A DNA stretch of 64,000 nt from Micractinium sp. NFX-FRZ (GCA_029339195.1 JAPTJF010000239.1:27867-91866), one strand, 5' to 3'. Shown: positions 21,623 through 35,444, numbered from the stretch's first letter. The notes: generated by a model not told the origin, from the letters alone. Numbers and translations: made by a program.

Positions 21623-22524
21623 GTAGGTATGCTGATTGTGCGTCTTGTAGTTTTCAATACCACTGAATGCCCTGGCTGTGCAATCTTCGCGAGGACAGCA
21701 GGTTGCCTCACCCGCCAGCCACCGCTGGCCCAAACACAGCCACGTTTGGCCCTTCACCGCACGCGGGCACCACACCAGAGTTGCATTCCTGACTGTACGT
21801 CGCCAGGAGCACGGTATTGAAACTGGAATGATTGATACTCGGGTTACTAGGTGGGCCAGTTCATACGTCAAGTGGGTGGTCCCGATGGCCATCTGAGCCC
21901 CGCCCCCCTCTCGGTACCGCCAAACAAGGCCAGCCACATACTGTCCAGGCACCCCTGGCCGACGCAGCTGGCGCACGCTGCTGCTTCTACAAGTGAGGCA
22001 GAAGCAAGAGGGGACGAGATCTGTTAATAAGATTAGCAACAGTGCAGTGGGTGCGCCTGGTGGCAAGCCAGGCTGCCCGTCCCAACAGCTGGAAGCGTTG
22101 GGCTGGCACGGCTGCCCTTGCAGCAAAGGCCGTGTTTCCCCGAAGCCTGTAATGCAGGCTTGGGCAATGGTGAGGTGAAGCCTTCAGTCGGCGCCATAGG
22201 GCAGGCATACATCCCACCACTGAGGTCACTTGCCTTCAATCTGCTGCCCCACTCGCGCTGCCGTGGGCGCCACTGCCGCTGCCGGCGCACCGCAATCCCG
22301 CCTCACCCCGCAGGCTGCTGCAGGCTGCCTGCCATGCTGGCTCAACGATGCTCCTCAGACAAAGGGATACGTCTGCGTAGACAACCATTCTGGGCATATG
22401 TCGTGTGTGGCGCCCGAGGTGGGAAGAAAGCGGCAGCAGGGCAGAGAAGGCTAGCAGGCACCCTGCCCTGCTGCCCCAGCCGCAAGGTTCTTCTGGCAGC
22501 CCTGGGGCAGCATCCGAGGCAGCC

Positions 22525-23974
22525 ATGAGGCGCCGCGCACGTGTTCCGCTATGCTGCCTGGTCGCGGCTCTTTGCAGCGCGGGCTTTGGACGCACCCAGG
22601 AGGTAGGTCCAGGACAGAGGGTTGCACACATGTGGCTCTGGGTGCTTAGCTCAGCTGAATCAGCGCGGGCGGCGCCATGCTGCCGCCGCCTACACAGGTC
22701 TGCCGCTGCTAGTTCCACTTCGCTCCTGCCTGCCCTTCAGATTTCAATGACCCTGCCCTCTCTCACGTCACTGCTGCAGAGGCCGCCAAGGCCTTCAGCG
22801 CTGGCGCCGCCACCAGCGGCGCCAGGCTCTGCCCCGGCGCCGCCATCGCCCGCCCCTGCACCGGCCCAGCCGGCTCCTGGGCCGCCGGGGCCTGCGCCCC
22901 CACCCAGCCCTGCTGGTAGCACTCCTCCAGCACCCAAACCAGCTGCTGCGCCCGGGGCAGAGGGCGGCAGGGCGCTGTATGCTGCCCTCGACTACAACGC
23001 ATCCACTGCCGCCTGCCCAGAGTTTGACCCCGCCTCTGCCACCTGGAGCGACCCTTCCCAGGCCACCACACGCTACAGTGAGCTGGGTGCCGGCAGGTCA
23101 CCGCCAGCTTTGGGTGCTCGCCGCTTCGCCCCCCTAGAGTGGCCATGGAAAGCGCCCCTCCCCTTCCCTGGCCTGCAACCCCCGGCTCACCCTTGTACGA
23201 CGGGCGTTCAAGTCCAGGTGTTCAAGTGGTGTGCAAGTCAAGTCAAACAAACATGCAAACCCTGCTGCCCTGAACCCGCCTGCTGCTGCTTCCGAGCAGG
23301 TTCCTTTGGAGCGGGGGTGTCCCCGGACCCACAGCGCACAAAGCAGCTTGCGGGCTTGATCTGCTCGGACCCCCAAGCTGCTGGCAGCCAATTGGTGGAG
23401 GCGGTGCGAGGGGGAGGCGAGCGGGCACAGGCCGGTCTGGCTGCTGTTGCCGGGGCGGCCGGCTGCGGCGCTGCGCTCGACACCGCGCTTCTGGCGGCGC
23501 TAGATCAAGTCAACCCTGGGCTGGACCCTTCAGACGTGCCTGCCACCAGAGAGTGAGTGTAGCATGTAACTGGGCCAGTGTGGCGCCAGCAGGGGCAGCA
23601 GTGCCGGGGTGACAGCCGATGCCAGCAAGCAGTGTGTGCACCATGCAGTGCATGCTGGCAGCAGTCGCAGGCCGCCTTGCTGGCTGCCATGCCCCGGACC
23701 TGCTGCACATTGCGTCCCACCAGTCAGTCAGCTGCCTGGCCCTCGTGTGCCCGCCTAATCACTCCTCTGGAGGCTTGGCAGCGCTTGCCCTAGCATGCTC
23801 CTTCTCCTTCTCATTACTTTCTCCCCTTTCTGCTGCAGTTTCCTCTCCCTCTTTGTCAGCGCGGCTGATGCAATCGGCCTGGCTGCCTGCGGCACGCTTG
23901 CGGTCGTGGACACAGCGGCTGCGAAGGTACTGCAACAGGACTCTTTCCACACTGGCCTCGCCGTTGCACCATAG
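22525..23974 (+). CDS. Secreted Pro/Ala-rich protein with a C-terminal domain of unknown function
   Basis: Exons 22525-22602, 22741-23077, 23300-23552 and 23839-23974, giving 267 aa in frame. Exon 1 encodes a signal peptide (RRRARVPLCCLVAALCSAG). Exon 2 encodes a long Pro/Ala linker of PAP/PPAP type, followed by DYNASTAACPEFDP. Exons 3-4 encode a compact domain (GLICSDPQAAGSQLVEAV, then DFLSLFVSAADAIGLAACG). Donors at 23078 (gtgagc) and 23553 (gtgagt) are strong and phases match. The composition suggests a wall or extracellular protein with a hydroxyproline-type linker, but no family is recognised. An alternative donor at 23096 would lengthen exon 2 by six residues. Confidence 0.6.
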
Positions 23975-24630
23975 TGCATCCTGACGTTGCAGGCACACTG
24001 CACGGCAGCAAGCTGGGCCGGACTTATGTGCAGCTGGTTCGAGAGGTTTGAAAAGGTTTGAAAAGGTTTGAAGCAGTTCAGTGCACGTTGTTGCAACCTT
24101 GCACAGCCTGCACGCACCTAGGTGCCCTCTCAAGGCCCATCACCTGCATCCCTCTTCAGCCCCACTTGTCTTTGATTACAGCACATGCGCCAAGGCCAGA
24201 CGGCATGTGCGGTCCTAGAATGGCCCTCGGTGCATGCAGCGCCTTGCTGCGCCGCCGTTGTATATGCATAGTTCCACCTTCCTCACCGCGGCGGTGTGAC
24301 AAGACCACCCTGCTTGGCACCTGGCTCCACATCCCCGCTCCACATTTCCCCCTTTGTGCGGCAGCCAATTCTAATGCATGCCCACGAGGGCCATCGCTCG
24401 AAGGATTTGTGTATGATTTACACATGGATAGGTATGAGTGAAGAAATCAGAAGGCCAGCAGGCTGTACACACAAGCAGAGGGCAGCAGAAGGGAGAGCAG
24501 AGAAAGAGGTAACTGGGAAAGGCATCACAGTCGCTGTTGATCAAGTTGATGAACAGAGTTGTAGGAATAGAGACAGTCTTGGGCACAGAGCATAGTATGG
24601 TACACAAGGTGGTTGTGAGAGCATGCAAGC
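23975..24630. other. Convergent 3' region between the secreted protein and the coiled-coil gene
   Basis: Contains a triple aaggtttgaa tandem at about 24044-24072 and the coiled-coil gene's minus-strand TGTAA at 24418-24422. No coding feature supported. Confidence 0.5.
24418..24422 (-). terminator. TGTAA poly(A) signal of the coiled-coil gene
   Basis: Plus-strand ttaca, about 210 bp past the stop at 24631. Another TGTAA overlaps the stop codon itself but is too early to serve. Confidence 0.5.
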
Positions 24631-27600
24631 TTACAGCCGCCTGCCGGCGGCACTGCTGCTCATTGTGCTGCCAGTGGGGTCACGTGCGGCGGTGCCCATC
24701 CCGCTGCTGCCTGCACTGCCCAGTGCTGGAAACCCTCCCCTTTGCCACGTCGAAGGCGCTACGGCAGCGCTGCCACCGCCGCCGCTGCTGGCGGCAGCAA
24801 TGCTGGCGGTGCGCAGCTGGCGCAGCTGTGTCTCCCGGTCGCCCAGCTGGCGCTTCAGGGCATCCGCCTCTTTGGTGCTCCAGTGCAGCTGCTCCTTGAG
24901 CCGACTCAGCGATGCCTGGCTCTGCTGCTGCTTGGCCTGCGGGGGCGCAGGTAGCAGGCAGCACCAGCAACATAGTAAGAAGCAATGGCACCAGGCAGGC
25001 AGGCAGGCAGGCAGGCAGGCGGACGGACCACTACACAGGCAGGCAGGCAGCTTCCAGGCACTGCCACTGCCCTGAGGAGGCAGCCAAACCATGGCCTGCA
25101 GGTCCACCCACAGCCCGCCCCCGCCTGCCCTCCAACCCACCTCTGCCTCCACCGTCTGCCGGCCCTTGGTGGCAATAGCCGCCTCCAAGTGAGCCAGCTG
25201 GGCCACAAGTGAGCTGATTTCGCAGTCCCGGCGGTGCACCTGCACGAGTCCAGCAGGCCCAGGTTAAGCAGGTGTGTGGGGGGCCGTCAGAACAAGGGGC
25301 GCAGCGAGCAGGGCAAGCTGTGTGCCCAAGCTCTGAAGAGCTGAGAGGCGCACACCCCAGGCGCAAACCCCACCTGGATCAGGGTGCGCCCCACCAGCTG
25401 CTGCACTACTGGCACCCAGCAGCTTGCCCTGCTCTGTGAGGCTTGTCTTTATTCATTCCACACCACAAGCCATTCAGCAGCCTCATCGAACTGCAAGTGT
25501 AACCCTGACCCAACTTTGAAAGGACACAACACCGATCTACCTGCAGCAGGATTTCGTCCACCAGCTGCTCCACCGCCATCCCGCTGCCGCCAGCCCCCCC
25601 GCTGGCACCAGCCGCCAGCGATGCCAGCAGCAAGTCGTCTGCGCCCTCCCCGCCCGCAGACGCCTGCAGCTGCTGCAGGGTGCTGCTGAGCACCGCCACT
25701 CCCCGCTGGTAGCGCTGCAGCGCGTCTGCCACGGCTGCCTCCCGAGAAGCCACGTGCCGGCGCTCCGCCAACGCGCGCGCCGCCTCCGTCTCCGCCTTGG
25801 CTGCCTGCGAGCGGCACACCTCTGCCTGCTTCTCCGCCACCGCCGCCACCTGCTGCGCCTGCGTCAGCTGCTGCTGCGCCTGCGCCAGCTGCTGCTGCAG
25901 AGACGCCACCTGGCCAGCCAGCTGCTGCTGCTGGGCAGCCGCCTCGGCTGCCCCCTGCTGCTGCTGCTGCATGCTGTCCAGCGCTGCCTGCAGGCCCTCC
26001 AAGGCAGCGCTCTGCTGCTCCACTGCCTCGAGCGCCTCCCGGTGCTGCTGCTCGCTGGCTGCCAGGCGCTCCTGCAGCTGGCGCACCTGGGCCTCAGCCA
26101 CCGCTGCAGCCCTGCGCCCCTCCTCCGACTGCTGCTCTGCACCCGCCAGCTGCGCCTGCAGGTCCTGCGCCTGCCGCAGCAGCTGCTGCTCCGCCTGGCG
26201 TGCTGCATCCAGCCGCGCCGCTAGCCCGGAAGCGCTGCCATCGGCGGCTGCACCAGTGGCCACCTTCTGCTGCCTGAGTTGCTCTTGCAGGTCGCCCACC
26301 TGCCGCGCGGCGGCGACTGCCTCCTGCCGTGCAGTTGTCAGGTCGGCCTTCAGGCCAGCTGCCTGCTGCCGCAGAGCATCGACGTCAGAGTGGGCTAGCT
26401 TCTCCAGCTGCACGGCGTGCTGCAGCTCCCGCACCTGCTTGACCAGAGCACAGGAGGGCAGCGCAGGGCAGGGCAAGGCTGGGGCTTAACATGCAGGCCA
26501 GAAGGTGGCAGTGGTAGGGGCAAGGGGCCGCGGCCTCTTCCTGCCTGCTGAACCAAGCAAGGCAGATAACATGGGGAGCACCTGAAGCATGCGGCAGCGC
26601 GCAAGCGGCGCTCATTCCCATACACACACCGCCACCCACATAATAGGGACGGGTGTACCTTCCAGTGTCCCCACCCCACCTGCGCCTCTGCAATGTCCAG
26701 CCGCTGCTGCAGGCGGTGCGCCTGCTGCTGCGCCCCCGCCGCCGCTGCCTGTGCCTCCTGCGCTGCACCAGCGTCCGCCTCTGCCGCTGCCTGCGCCTCC
26801 AGCAGTGCCGCTTCGCACTCAGTGCACCGCACAGTGAGCGCCTGTTCCTCGTCTCGTGCCGCCATCAACCGCTGCTCTGCTGCCTCAAGTAGGTCCTGAA
26901 GCTCCCGAATGACGCCGCTGCTCTCGTGCTGCTGCTCCGATAGCTGCTGCACAGCCGCGCTGGCCGCTTCCAGCTCTGAGCGCGTGTGGTTGAGGCCGTC
27001 CTGAGCCTGCAGTGCAGCGTGCCATAGGACAGGGAAAGGTGCGGAGGTGCTCTGGGCAAGAGGTGGAGGGGAGGGTGGGGGCAAAGCAAGGGCAAGCCAT
27101 CCAATACTGTTCGGGCCCGGCAGACAGGCAGGCAGGTGAATGCCAGAAGTCGCAGCCAGCTGGCAGCAGCGAGCATATTGATCATACAACACGCACAGAG
27201 AGTGAGTGCCACCCTGGTGACCACAGGCACCATGTGCCCCACCTGCTCCAGCTCCTGCTGCAGCTGCAGCAGCTGGGCATCCTTTGCGCTGCACGCCTGG
27301 CGCCACAGCCCAACGATGCGGTCCAGGCTGCCCAGTGCATCAGCCGCCGCCGCGCCCTCCCCGGTACCCTGCTGCAGCGCTGCGGTGGCGGCCAGCGGGG
27401 CGGGGGCGGCCAGCAGCGTCGCATCATCCGTTTGCGTGCCCTCTGTCACACCGCCACCACCGGCTGCAGCGCTGCAGCCGCGGGCGCCGCCCACTGTTCG
27501 CAGGCGCGCCTGCAGGGCATCCACCAGTGCGTTGCGGCTGGCCAGCTGTAGCGTCAAAGTGCTGGCCTGCTGCTGCGCTGCCGACAGCTCACGCCGGCTG

Positions 27601-30600
27601 CGCTCCACCTCGCTCCCCAGCTGGGATGCCAGCTCAGCCAGCTGGTGTGCCTGCAGGCGCAGCACCCCGCCGGTGTCACCAGCCGTGGAGGGAAGGCTGC
27701 TGGCGCTGCCTGGCCTGCTGCCAGCACCGATGCTGGAGGAAGGCAGCAGCGCCGCCAGCTGGCGTGCCGCACCCGCCACCTGCTGCTGCGCCTGCTGGGC
27801 ATCGCTGAGCTGGCGCTCCAGGTTGGCATTCAGCGCCCGCAGCGTCTCCACCTGCTGCTGCGACGCCTCCAGCCTCTGCTGCAGCACCGGCGCCTCGCCA
27901 ACGCTGCTGCTGGTGGCGCCGGAGCCTGGGCGGCTGCCGACAGGGGTGAAGGATGCACCGTTGGCGCTGGCTGCCTCCAGGGCTGCACGCATCTGCTTGA
28001 TGCGGTCGTTCTTGATGCTGAGCTGACGCTGCAGGCTCTCCACTGTTGCTACCAGGCGCCGCACGTCCGACACATCTACCGTCGCTGCTGAGCTGGCAGC
28101 GGTGTCGGGGCGCGAGAGCCCGCTGCCTGGCCGTGACCCCGGTCCTGCGGCGGCGCCCTGTGGCCGCTGGCAGCTGCTGCTAGTGAAGGGCAGCCCCGGT
28201 GCGCCTGCTGCCTTGCTGGCCTGCGCCCCCAGGTCCCAGCAGGAGCTGGCACCGTCCGTCAGGCGTGCCCCAGGGCCAGGGGTGGCGCCGGGGTGCGCCC
28301 CGCTGGGCGTGCTTGGCCGCTGCATCGACAGCTGTTGGGTCAGCAGTGAGGGCGCCTCTGCTGAGCTGGCAGCACCAGGGGTGCGGTAGTCTGTGCTGTC
28401 AGCCCCGCCCTTGCCGCCGCTGCCACCTCCGTGGCTGCCGCCCCTGGCATTAGTGTCCCTGGCTGCCAGCACATCCATGGCTCGCTCCAGTGCCGAGCGC
28501 GGGCCCTGCCCAGGGTCCGCCTGCACAGGAGGCAGCAGGGCCGGAAAGGTTCAAACATGATGTGGAGAGTATGCCTGCCCCTGCAGGTAAAATTGGCGGT
28601 CTGGCCCTGCCTGATGCCGTGCACCACAGGTTGGGCTCTGCCACCCTGCTATAGCCCCCGCCCCCAGCACCTCTCACAACCCTCCACCGCTGCCCAGCAG
28701 CGCCTCACCTCGGGGACATACTGCAGGCTGCCCAGGCGCACGGGGAAGGCCACCAGGCGCTGGTGGAACACGGGCTCCCCGGGCGGGGGCCCCTGCTCCC
28801 GCCCCTCCAGCTGCTGCGCCTCCTGGTGGCGCTGGTTGGCCAGCAGGGAGCGGGCAATGTCCAGCTCAGTGATGACTGCAGGGCAGGTGGGTGGGTGGTG
28901 GGGAAGAATGTGTTCACAACGCAGCGTCAGGACATCACAATTTTAAACAACATAAAGGAGGGCGGCATGGTGAACCCCAGGTGCGGCAATCGAAGTGGGA
29001 GATTCCTGCTAGCAAAGAGAAGCCCAGAGGCGGAAAGTAGCAGTGCACGGCAAGCAGGCAGGCAGCAGCCCAGCTAGCTCACCGCTATCCAGCGTTGCCT
29101 GAAGGTCTTGCACCTGGTCAGCGGCTGCAGCTGCCTCCTGCAGCGAATCTGCAGCGGGGGCATGGGTGGGCAGGCAGGGGAGAGAGTGAGAGGACAGGGC
29201 AGCAGACACATTGCAGACGCGGCACCTCATGCCATTGCCATTGGCGGCGAGGTATTCGCTGCATTGCAGCCCGGGCAGCAGCATGCATTGCATTCCAACA
29301 TCAACACGCACGGCTGTGTAAATGGCAGCCCAGGCAGCACGGTGGATTGCAGCCAAAAAGGCAGCATGCCGTGCGGTGCAGGGCACCTCGGGCAGCAATT
29401 TGCATGCAAAGGCACCCAGGCGCACTTGCCTTGCAGCTGCTGCTTGAGGCGGCGCTCCTGCTCGGTCAGCTGGCAGTTCGAACGCTGCAGGTTTGTGCAG
29501 TCCTGCACAGATAGATTTGCACGAATGATGGGTGATGGAGAGTGGCACATAACAGAGGCGTGCAGGAGGCCTTCTATAATCGCAAGAGTAATGGGTGATG
29601 GACGGTGGTGCGCATTCGAGGCGTGCAGCAACCTGAGCAAGCAGCATGAGACCGGGTGAGGAGCAGTGCATGCTTGTCAGGCCAGGCTGGGTCACATTTT
29701 CTGGCAGTGCACCCAGCAGGTTGCCCATAGTTGCACCAGCGCACAAAGCTGCCTACCTGGAGCAGGCGGGAGGCGGTGCCCTGGGAGTCACGCAGCGCTG
29801 CCTCTGCCACCTCCAGCTGGCTCAGCGCGGCGCTGAGCTGGCGCGCGTCGGCGTCCCGCTTGCTGCCAGTGGCCCTGCAACGTGGACAGCCCAACTTGCG
29901 TGTGAGCACGCAGCATGCTTCACGGAGCCATACATTGTGCACAGACACCATTCCTCACAGGAGCACAGCCCCATGCAGCCCCAGCGTATGTGCACACCTA
30001 AGCCGCTCGACCTCAGCCTGCGCCGACCGCTCCCGGTGCTGAGCAGCCTCTAGCCGGCTCCGCAGCTCCAGAACCTGGCATGGGAGCAGTGCATGAAAAG
30101 AAGGCAGAAATGTGTCAGACAGATACAAGAAGGGGCTGCTGAGCAGTAAGCAAGCCAGAGAGCCAAGCTGTCCACCAGCCAGCATGCTGAACCTGACAGC
30201 TTGCACAGCTCGGCGCTCCCACCTGCTGCTCCAGGCGAGATGCCGCCTCGGAGGCCCGCCGCCGCTCCACCTCTGCCGCCGCCTTGCGCTCATCCACCTT
30301 GCGCAGCAGGGTCTCTGCCCGAGAGGCGCGCCCCTCTGCACCAGGCCCACCCAGGGCAGGCAGTGCGAGGCAAGCGTCAGTGGCACGGCGCGACACGCAC
30401 ACTGGCTAAACTCCCATGCCTGACGCAGCAAGCACTGTAAGCACCGCCTGCATTACTGGACAGACAGCAGCCCGGCAGCCACAGAAGCTTGCACGGAGTT
30501 GAGGGCCCCACATCCCCCTGCCCTCTCACCTGCATCTGCGATGCCGCGCTCAGCCGCTGCTGCCAGCTCCTTGGCTGCCCGCAGCTGCTGCACGCCCTGC

Positions 30601-33600
30601 CGCACGTGTGTCTCTAGCAGACGCACCTACGGGGGAAGAGCGGGGGCAGGCATGCAACTTACTGAGCAAGTGCAGCCAACGCGCTCAGTACCAAGCAGCA
30701 GCAGTCGAATGTACGGCAGCAATGCATGGAGCCACCGGGCCGCACCTAATGCTCATGCACAAGCAAAAACAGCACTTGCAAGAAACAGGTGCATGCCAAG
30801 GGGCCCCACCTGCTCCTGCAGGCCCTCCACCTGCGCCCGCAGCCGCTGGTTCTCCTTCTTGAGCAGCACCGCCGCCCCGCTGGCCGCTGCCGCCTTCTTG
30901 GCGGGCGCCGCACTGACACCCTTGCCACGCAGACGGGCTGCCAGCTGGCGCTGCAGCTGTGCCACCTGGACCTCCAGCTCAGCCACCCCGGCCTGGGAGG
31001 AGTCCAGGCTGGCTCGCAGCCCTGCCTCCTGCTCAGCCAGCCGCCGCTCCACAGCCTCAAGCTCCTGCCGGGTCGCCTCCAGCTCACGCTGCACTTGGCT
31101 GGTGGCTGCCTCGGCAGCCGCCCGGCCCCCCGCAGCTTCTGCAGCCTGCTGCTGCACCTGCGCCAGCCGCTCCTCGTACTCCTCCCTCTGCCGCTGGCAG
31201 GCTGCATCGGCGTTCAGCTGCGCCTGCTCTGCCTGCTGCACAAGGCTGGACAGGTCGTCCCGCATGCTGCTCCACTCGTGCGTCGCCGACACGCGCACGG
31301 TGTCGGCGGCAGCCTGCGCCTGCTGCGCCCGCGCTGCCAGCTCAGCGTTCTCTGCCGCCAGCTCAGCCGCATGCAGCCGCGCCTGCTCCAGCGCCACCAG
31401 CGCCTCCCGGTGCTCCAGTGCCGTGTGGCTCTGCAGCTGCTCCAGCACAGACTCCACCGACTGGAGCTGCAGGCAGGAGGCAGGGGGCGCAGGATGGTGC
31501 GAGCGAGTGAACCACTGCGCACTCAGCAGAGGACGGTGTTGCCAACTGCTTGGCTGCAAGGCGCAGGCAGCATCTTGCCCTCTGACCCAATGCAACTGGA
31601 AGCACACACACACAACCACAACAGCAGCGAGCGCACCTGGCTGCGCAGCTGCTGCGCCTCATCGGTGGAGTGCAGCATCTGAGACTCCAGGCACTCCTTC
31701 TCCACAGCCAGGCCCTCAATCAGGCCCACCACATTCTCTGTCAGCTGCTGCAGCAGGTCCACTAGTGAGAGAGGGCTGGCGCTGGCGCTGGCTGATGCCG
31801 CCAGCGGTGGGGCAGCACCAGCGCCCTGCAGGCGGCTGGGGTGGGCGGCCGCTGCCTGCTGCAGCCGGGCATTCACGGACGACAGAATGTGGTGCACCTG
31901 CGGGCACGAAAACAGGAGTGAGTGATGTGAATTAGGAGTAGCACAAGAGATCGAGAAGGGAGCGTGTGGGCAGCAGAACCCAGCAGCGGAACCAGCACGG
32001 CACAGCAAGGTGCGCACACATGCAGCCGAGCAGAGGCTCCCAGTTTCATCCCCAAACTGCCAGAATCTCCCTCCGGTCGGGCGCACCTTGTGCCGCTCCT
32101 GGACCATGGCCGTCACATGGGAGTAGCCCGCTGCCAGCTGGCTGACCGCGCTGCCCAGGGAGCCCACACAGCCAGCCAGGTCATGCTCAGCTGGCGGCAG
32201 CTCCTGCAGCAATCTTGCCGCTGCCTGCAGCGCTGCTGTCACGGCAGCCGCCTGCGGCTCCCCTTCGCCTGCCAGCGCTGCCAGCGCGCTTTGCAGCTGC
32301 TGCACCGCGGGCAGGCAGGCAGCGCTGCAGGCAGCCTGGACCTGCGACAGCTGGCCGCTGAGCTCAGAGGCACTGCTGCTCCGCTCCCTCATGGCACCCG
32401 CCATGGCGCTCCTGCAGGACAGGCGTTGTGCAGCCACAAAGGGATGATGAGAACCGCAGGAGAGCAGCCCGGACGTAAATGCGTAATTAGTCGCGTGTGC
32501 AGGGGCGTGATCACAGTGCCTGGAGCAGCTCAAACCATCCACACATCACGGCCCGCCACCCACACCTGCAGGCACCCTCGCCGACAGCACCGGTGCAGCA
32601 CCCACGCGCACCTCATCTCTGCAATGCGCTCCTCCTTGGCCTGCGCCTCCTCAGTGGCAGACTGCGCCCGCTGTTGTGCCGCCTCGGCAGCTGCCGCCAG
32701 CTTCTGCACCTGCGCCTCCAGAGCGCTGGCGGTGCCCTGCCACTTGGCAGCATCGTCAGCTGACGAAGCCGCCTTGGCCGTCGTCGCTGCCAGCTCGCTG
32801 CGGCAGGCCTCCAGCGCACTGTCTGCTGCCGCTCGCGCCGCTTTGGCAGCTTCCAGCTGTGACAGGCGGGGCAGCAGCAAATTTTCATCAAAGCGGGAGG
32901 AGGCGAACAACACAGCAGTGTTGCAGCAGGACAGCACAACCAGCAGCATCGGTATCCAGCCCCAGCAGCTCACACCTTGTGGCCCCCAGCCAAGCACAGC
33001 CCAGCTGCGCTCATGCCCCCAGACCAAGCCCAGCCCAGGCCAGCCCAGCCGAGGCTGCCTCACCTCGTGCAGCTGCTCATGCGCCGCCTCCAGCTGCGCC
33101 TCCAGCTCCCCCAGCGCGCCCCTCATCTCCGCCCCCTCCGCCGTCATCTCCCGGTTCTCCCCCCGCTCCCGCTCCAGCAGCGCCTCCAGCTGCGAGTGCA
33201 CCGCCTCTGCTGCCTCCAGCGCCGACGCCAGCTCACCCTTCTCCAGCTCCCACACCTGCGCCACGTCCAGCATGCTGGCGCTGACAGCCTCCACAAAGGC
33301 AACCACCTTGTCGGGGTCTGGCGCTGCTGCTCCAGCTGCTGGAGTGGGTGCTGAGGGCGCCGTGCCAGTGCCGCTGCTGCCGCCGCCCTGCGGCTTTGCC
33401 GCCGCAGCCGGCTGCTCCCCAGCGTGCACAGCCAGGATGCTGAGGATGGATGCCAGCGCCTTGCCCTGCCTCTGCACCACCAGAGCCTGCTCGCTTGCCC
33501 GCCGCTGCGCCGCCTCCAGGTCCGCCTGGCAGTCTGCCAGGGCAGCAGCATACTCGGAGCGGGCCGCCTCCATGGCGGCTGCCTGCCGCCCAGACAGCCC

Positions 33601-35444
33601 CAGCCGCAGCGCCTCCAGCTCATGCTGCATCATGGACACCTGCAGGTCGAGCGTAGGGCACATGTGTTCACCAGCGCTGGTGGAGGCAGAAGCAGCGACC
33701 ACAAGCAAGGGGCGCGCACAGGAGCAGGCCTGGCAGTGCTGGAAGCATGAGAGCATCAGGACCAGCTGCTGCATTTAGGTAAACCTTCACCAGGCTCAGC
33801 TCGTCTGCCAGCCTCTTGCTGGCTGACACCAACCCGCCCCTCCCCAAGCCAGGCAGCTCATCCCACCTGCTGTACTGCCGCATCCAGCTGCAGGTCCTTC
33901 TGGGAGTTGATGCCCTCCACCTCCGCCGCCCGCGTGCCCGCCGCGGCCGCCTGCTGTTTCGCCGCGCGCAGTTCAGTCTCCGCCCGCTGCAGCTTGGCAC
34001 GCACCTGCCGCAGCACCTTGTCATGCTCACGGGACGCCTCCTGTTCGTGTGGTAAGAGGGGGACAGCGTGCTTACAATTAGGGCGCTGCAAGCTGTCCAA
34101 CACTTGGGTGAAGGCGCTCGCAGCAAGTCAGCCCCGCAATGCCGTACTTTGCAGCCCTCCGCCTGCCAAAGCAAACCAACGACCTGTCAGCCCTGACCTC
34201 ATACCAGCGCTCTCACCTGCGCCCTCTGCTGTGCCTCCTGCGCTGCCGCCTCGGCCAGCTGCCGCTCCTGCTGCAGCGCCGCCTCGGCAGCCGCTGCCGC
34301 ACGCCCCGCACGCCGCCGCTCCTCCTGTGCCGCCGCCTGCAGGCGATCCACCTGTGACTGCAGCGCCTCGGAGTGACGCATCAGCTCACGCACAGCCTCC
34401 TGCTTGGATCCCTGCTTGTCCAGCTGCGCCTGCAGCTCGCGGGTGCGCGCCTGCTCCCGCCGAACCGACGCCTCAAGCGCTGCATTGGCCGCGGCAAGCT
34501 TTGCCTCACGGGCATCGGCCGCAGCCTTGGCGGCTGCTGCCGCCTGTTCCGCCGCCTCTCGAGCCGACGCAAGCTCCCGAGCATGCGCAGCGCGTGCCGC
34601 ATCCAGTGCAGCGGCATGCTGAGCCTGCAGCTCCGTCAGGCCCTGCCCCAGCTGCGACTCTGAGGCCTGCAGCGAGCCCTCTGCCACCGCGGCACGCCCC
34701 TCTGCGCGCGCCAGCTGCGCCGCCAGCCTCTGCTCTGCCGCTTTGCTGTCAGCCAGTGCCGACTCCAGCTCCTGCACCCTTTGGACCAGCACCGCCTGCG
34801 CGCCAGGACACAGCCAGGGTGGAAGCACAGCATTCAGTAAGGGCATGCGGATGAGATGCAGGGCACGGTGCAGAGCTCCCTGTCATTAGCACATGATTCC
34901 ACAACGCTCTACAGAACATTGCCTGTGTGTAGTCTCTGTACAGACAGTGTGTCTGCGCACTCCCAGGAGGCGCAGCGCACCTGCGACAGCTTGGCGCCCT
35001 CATCCCTGCCCTCCGCCGTGCCCAGCCGCGCCCGCAGCTCGCGCGCCTCGGCCTCCAGGCTGCGCACTCGTGCCTGCGACTCGCTCTGCAGGGCAGGTGA
35101 AACACGCGCAACAGATCACGTGGGTGCATGCAAGCTTCTGCCGCTCCTTGCAGGGAGGCCCAGTTGCCGAGCCCCCGCACGGCCCGCCCCCAGCTGCCCG
35201 CCCGCCTCACCAGCTGCCCCGCGGCCACCTCCAGGCGCAGCTGCAGCACGCCGCCGTCACCCTCGCTCTCGCTGGGTCTGCAGCAGCTGCTGGGAGCGCA
35301 GGCGGCCGCCGCCAGTCGCGAGTCCCTAGCTGCCCAGCTGCCGACCTCTGCTGGGGCCCTGCCGCCAGGCGGCCCCCGCCGCGGCGAGCGCTCTCCCAGC
35401 AGCCCATCGACGCTCGTGTCCGAGGTTTCGATGCTGAGCGGCAT
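24631..35444 (-). CDS. Giant coiled-coil protein (about 2,246 aa), family not identified
   Basis: Twenty-one exons in coding order: 35211-35444, 34981-35085, 34217-34795, 33867-34040, 33064-33639, 32612-32856, 32097-32411, 31637-31897, 30810-31466, 30530-30626, 30223-30335, 29998-30074, 29757-29874, 29430-29502, 29093-29148, 28709-28875, 27243-28520, 26690-27006, 25541-26434, 25141-25239, 24631-24936. The sum is 2,247 codons with no phase conflict. Almost the whole length is heptad-rich and loaded with Ala, Gln, Glu and Leu (e.g. ELRARLGTAEGRDEGAKL). Pro/Ser/Gly-rich breaks interrupt it in exon 5 and in the long exon 27243-28520, the latter with three SRPGS motifs. The ATG at 35444 (MPLSIETSDTSVDG) is the first in frame. 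Golgin, basal-body/centrosomal or cytoskeletal scaffold are all possible. Composition alone cannot decide. It shares a short promoter region with the FKBP gene. Confidence 0.85.
24986..25021 (+). repeat. (AGGC)n microsatellite in a coiled-coil gene intron
   Basis: About six tandem aggc/ggca units between exons 20 and 21. A similar run sits at 44683-44715 in an ABC transporter intron. Confidence 0.8.
29424..29430 (-). other. GC-AG intron donor in the coiled-coil gene
   Basis: Exon 29430-29502 ends CAAG, then gcaagt. The codon completes as GAT with the next exon (29093-29148), so the GC donor is required for frame. Confidence 0.75.

Noticed and set aside
24986..25021. Short regular repeat considered as CRISPR or telomeric
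   Set aside because: A simple AGGC microsatellite inside an intron, without spacers and with a unit unlike any telomere.
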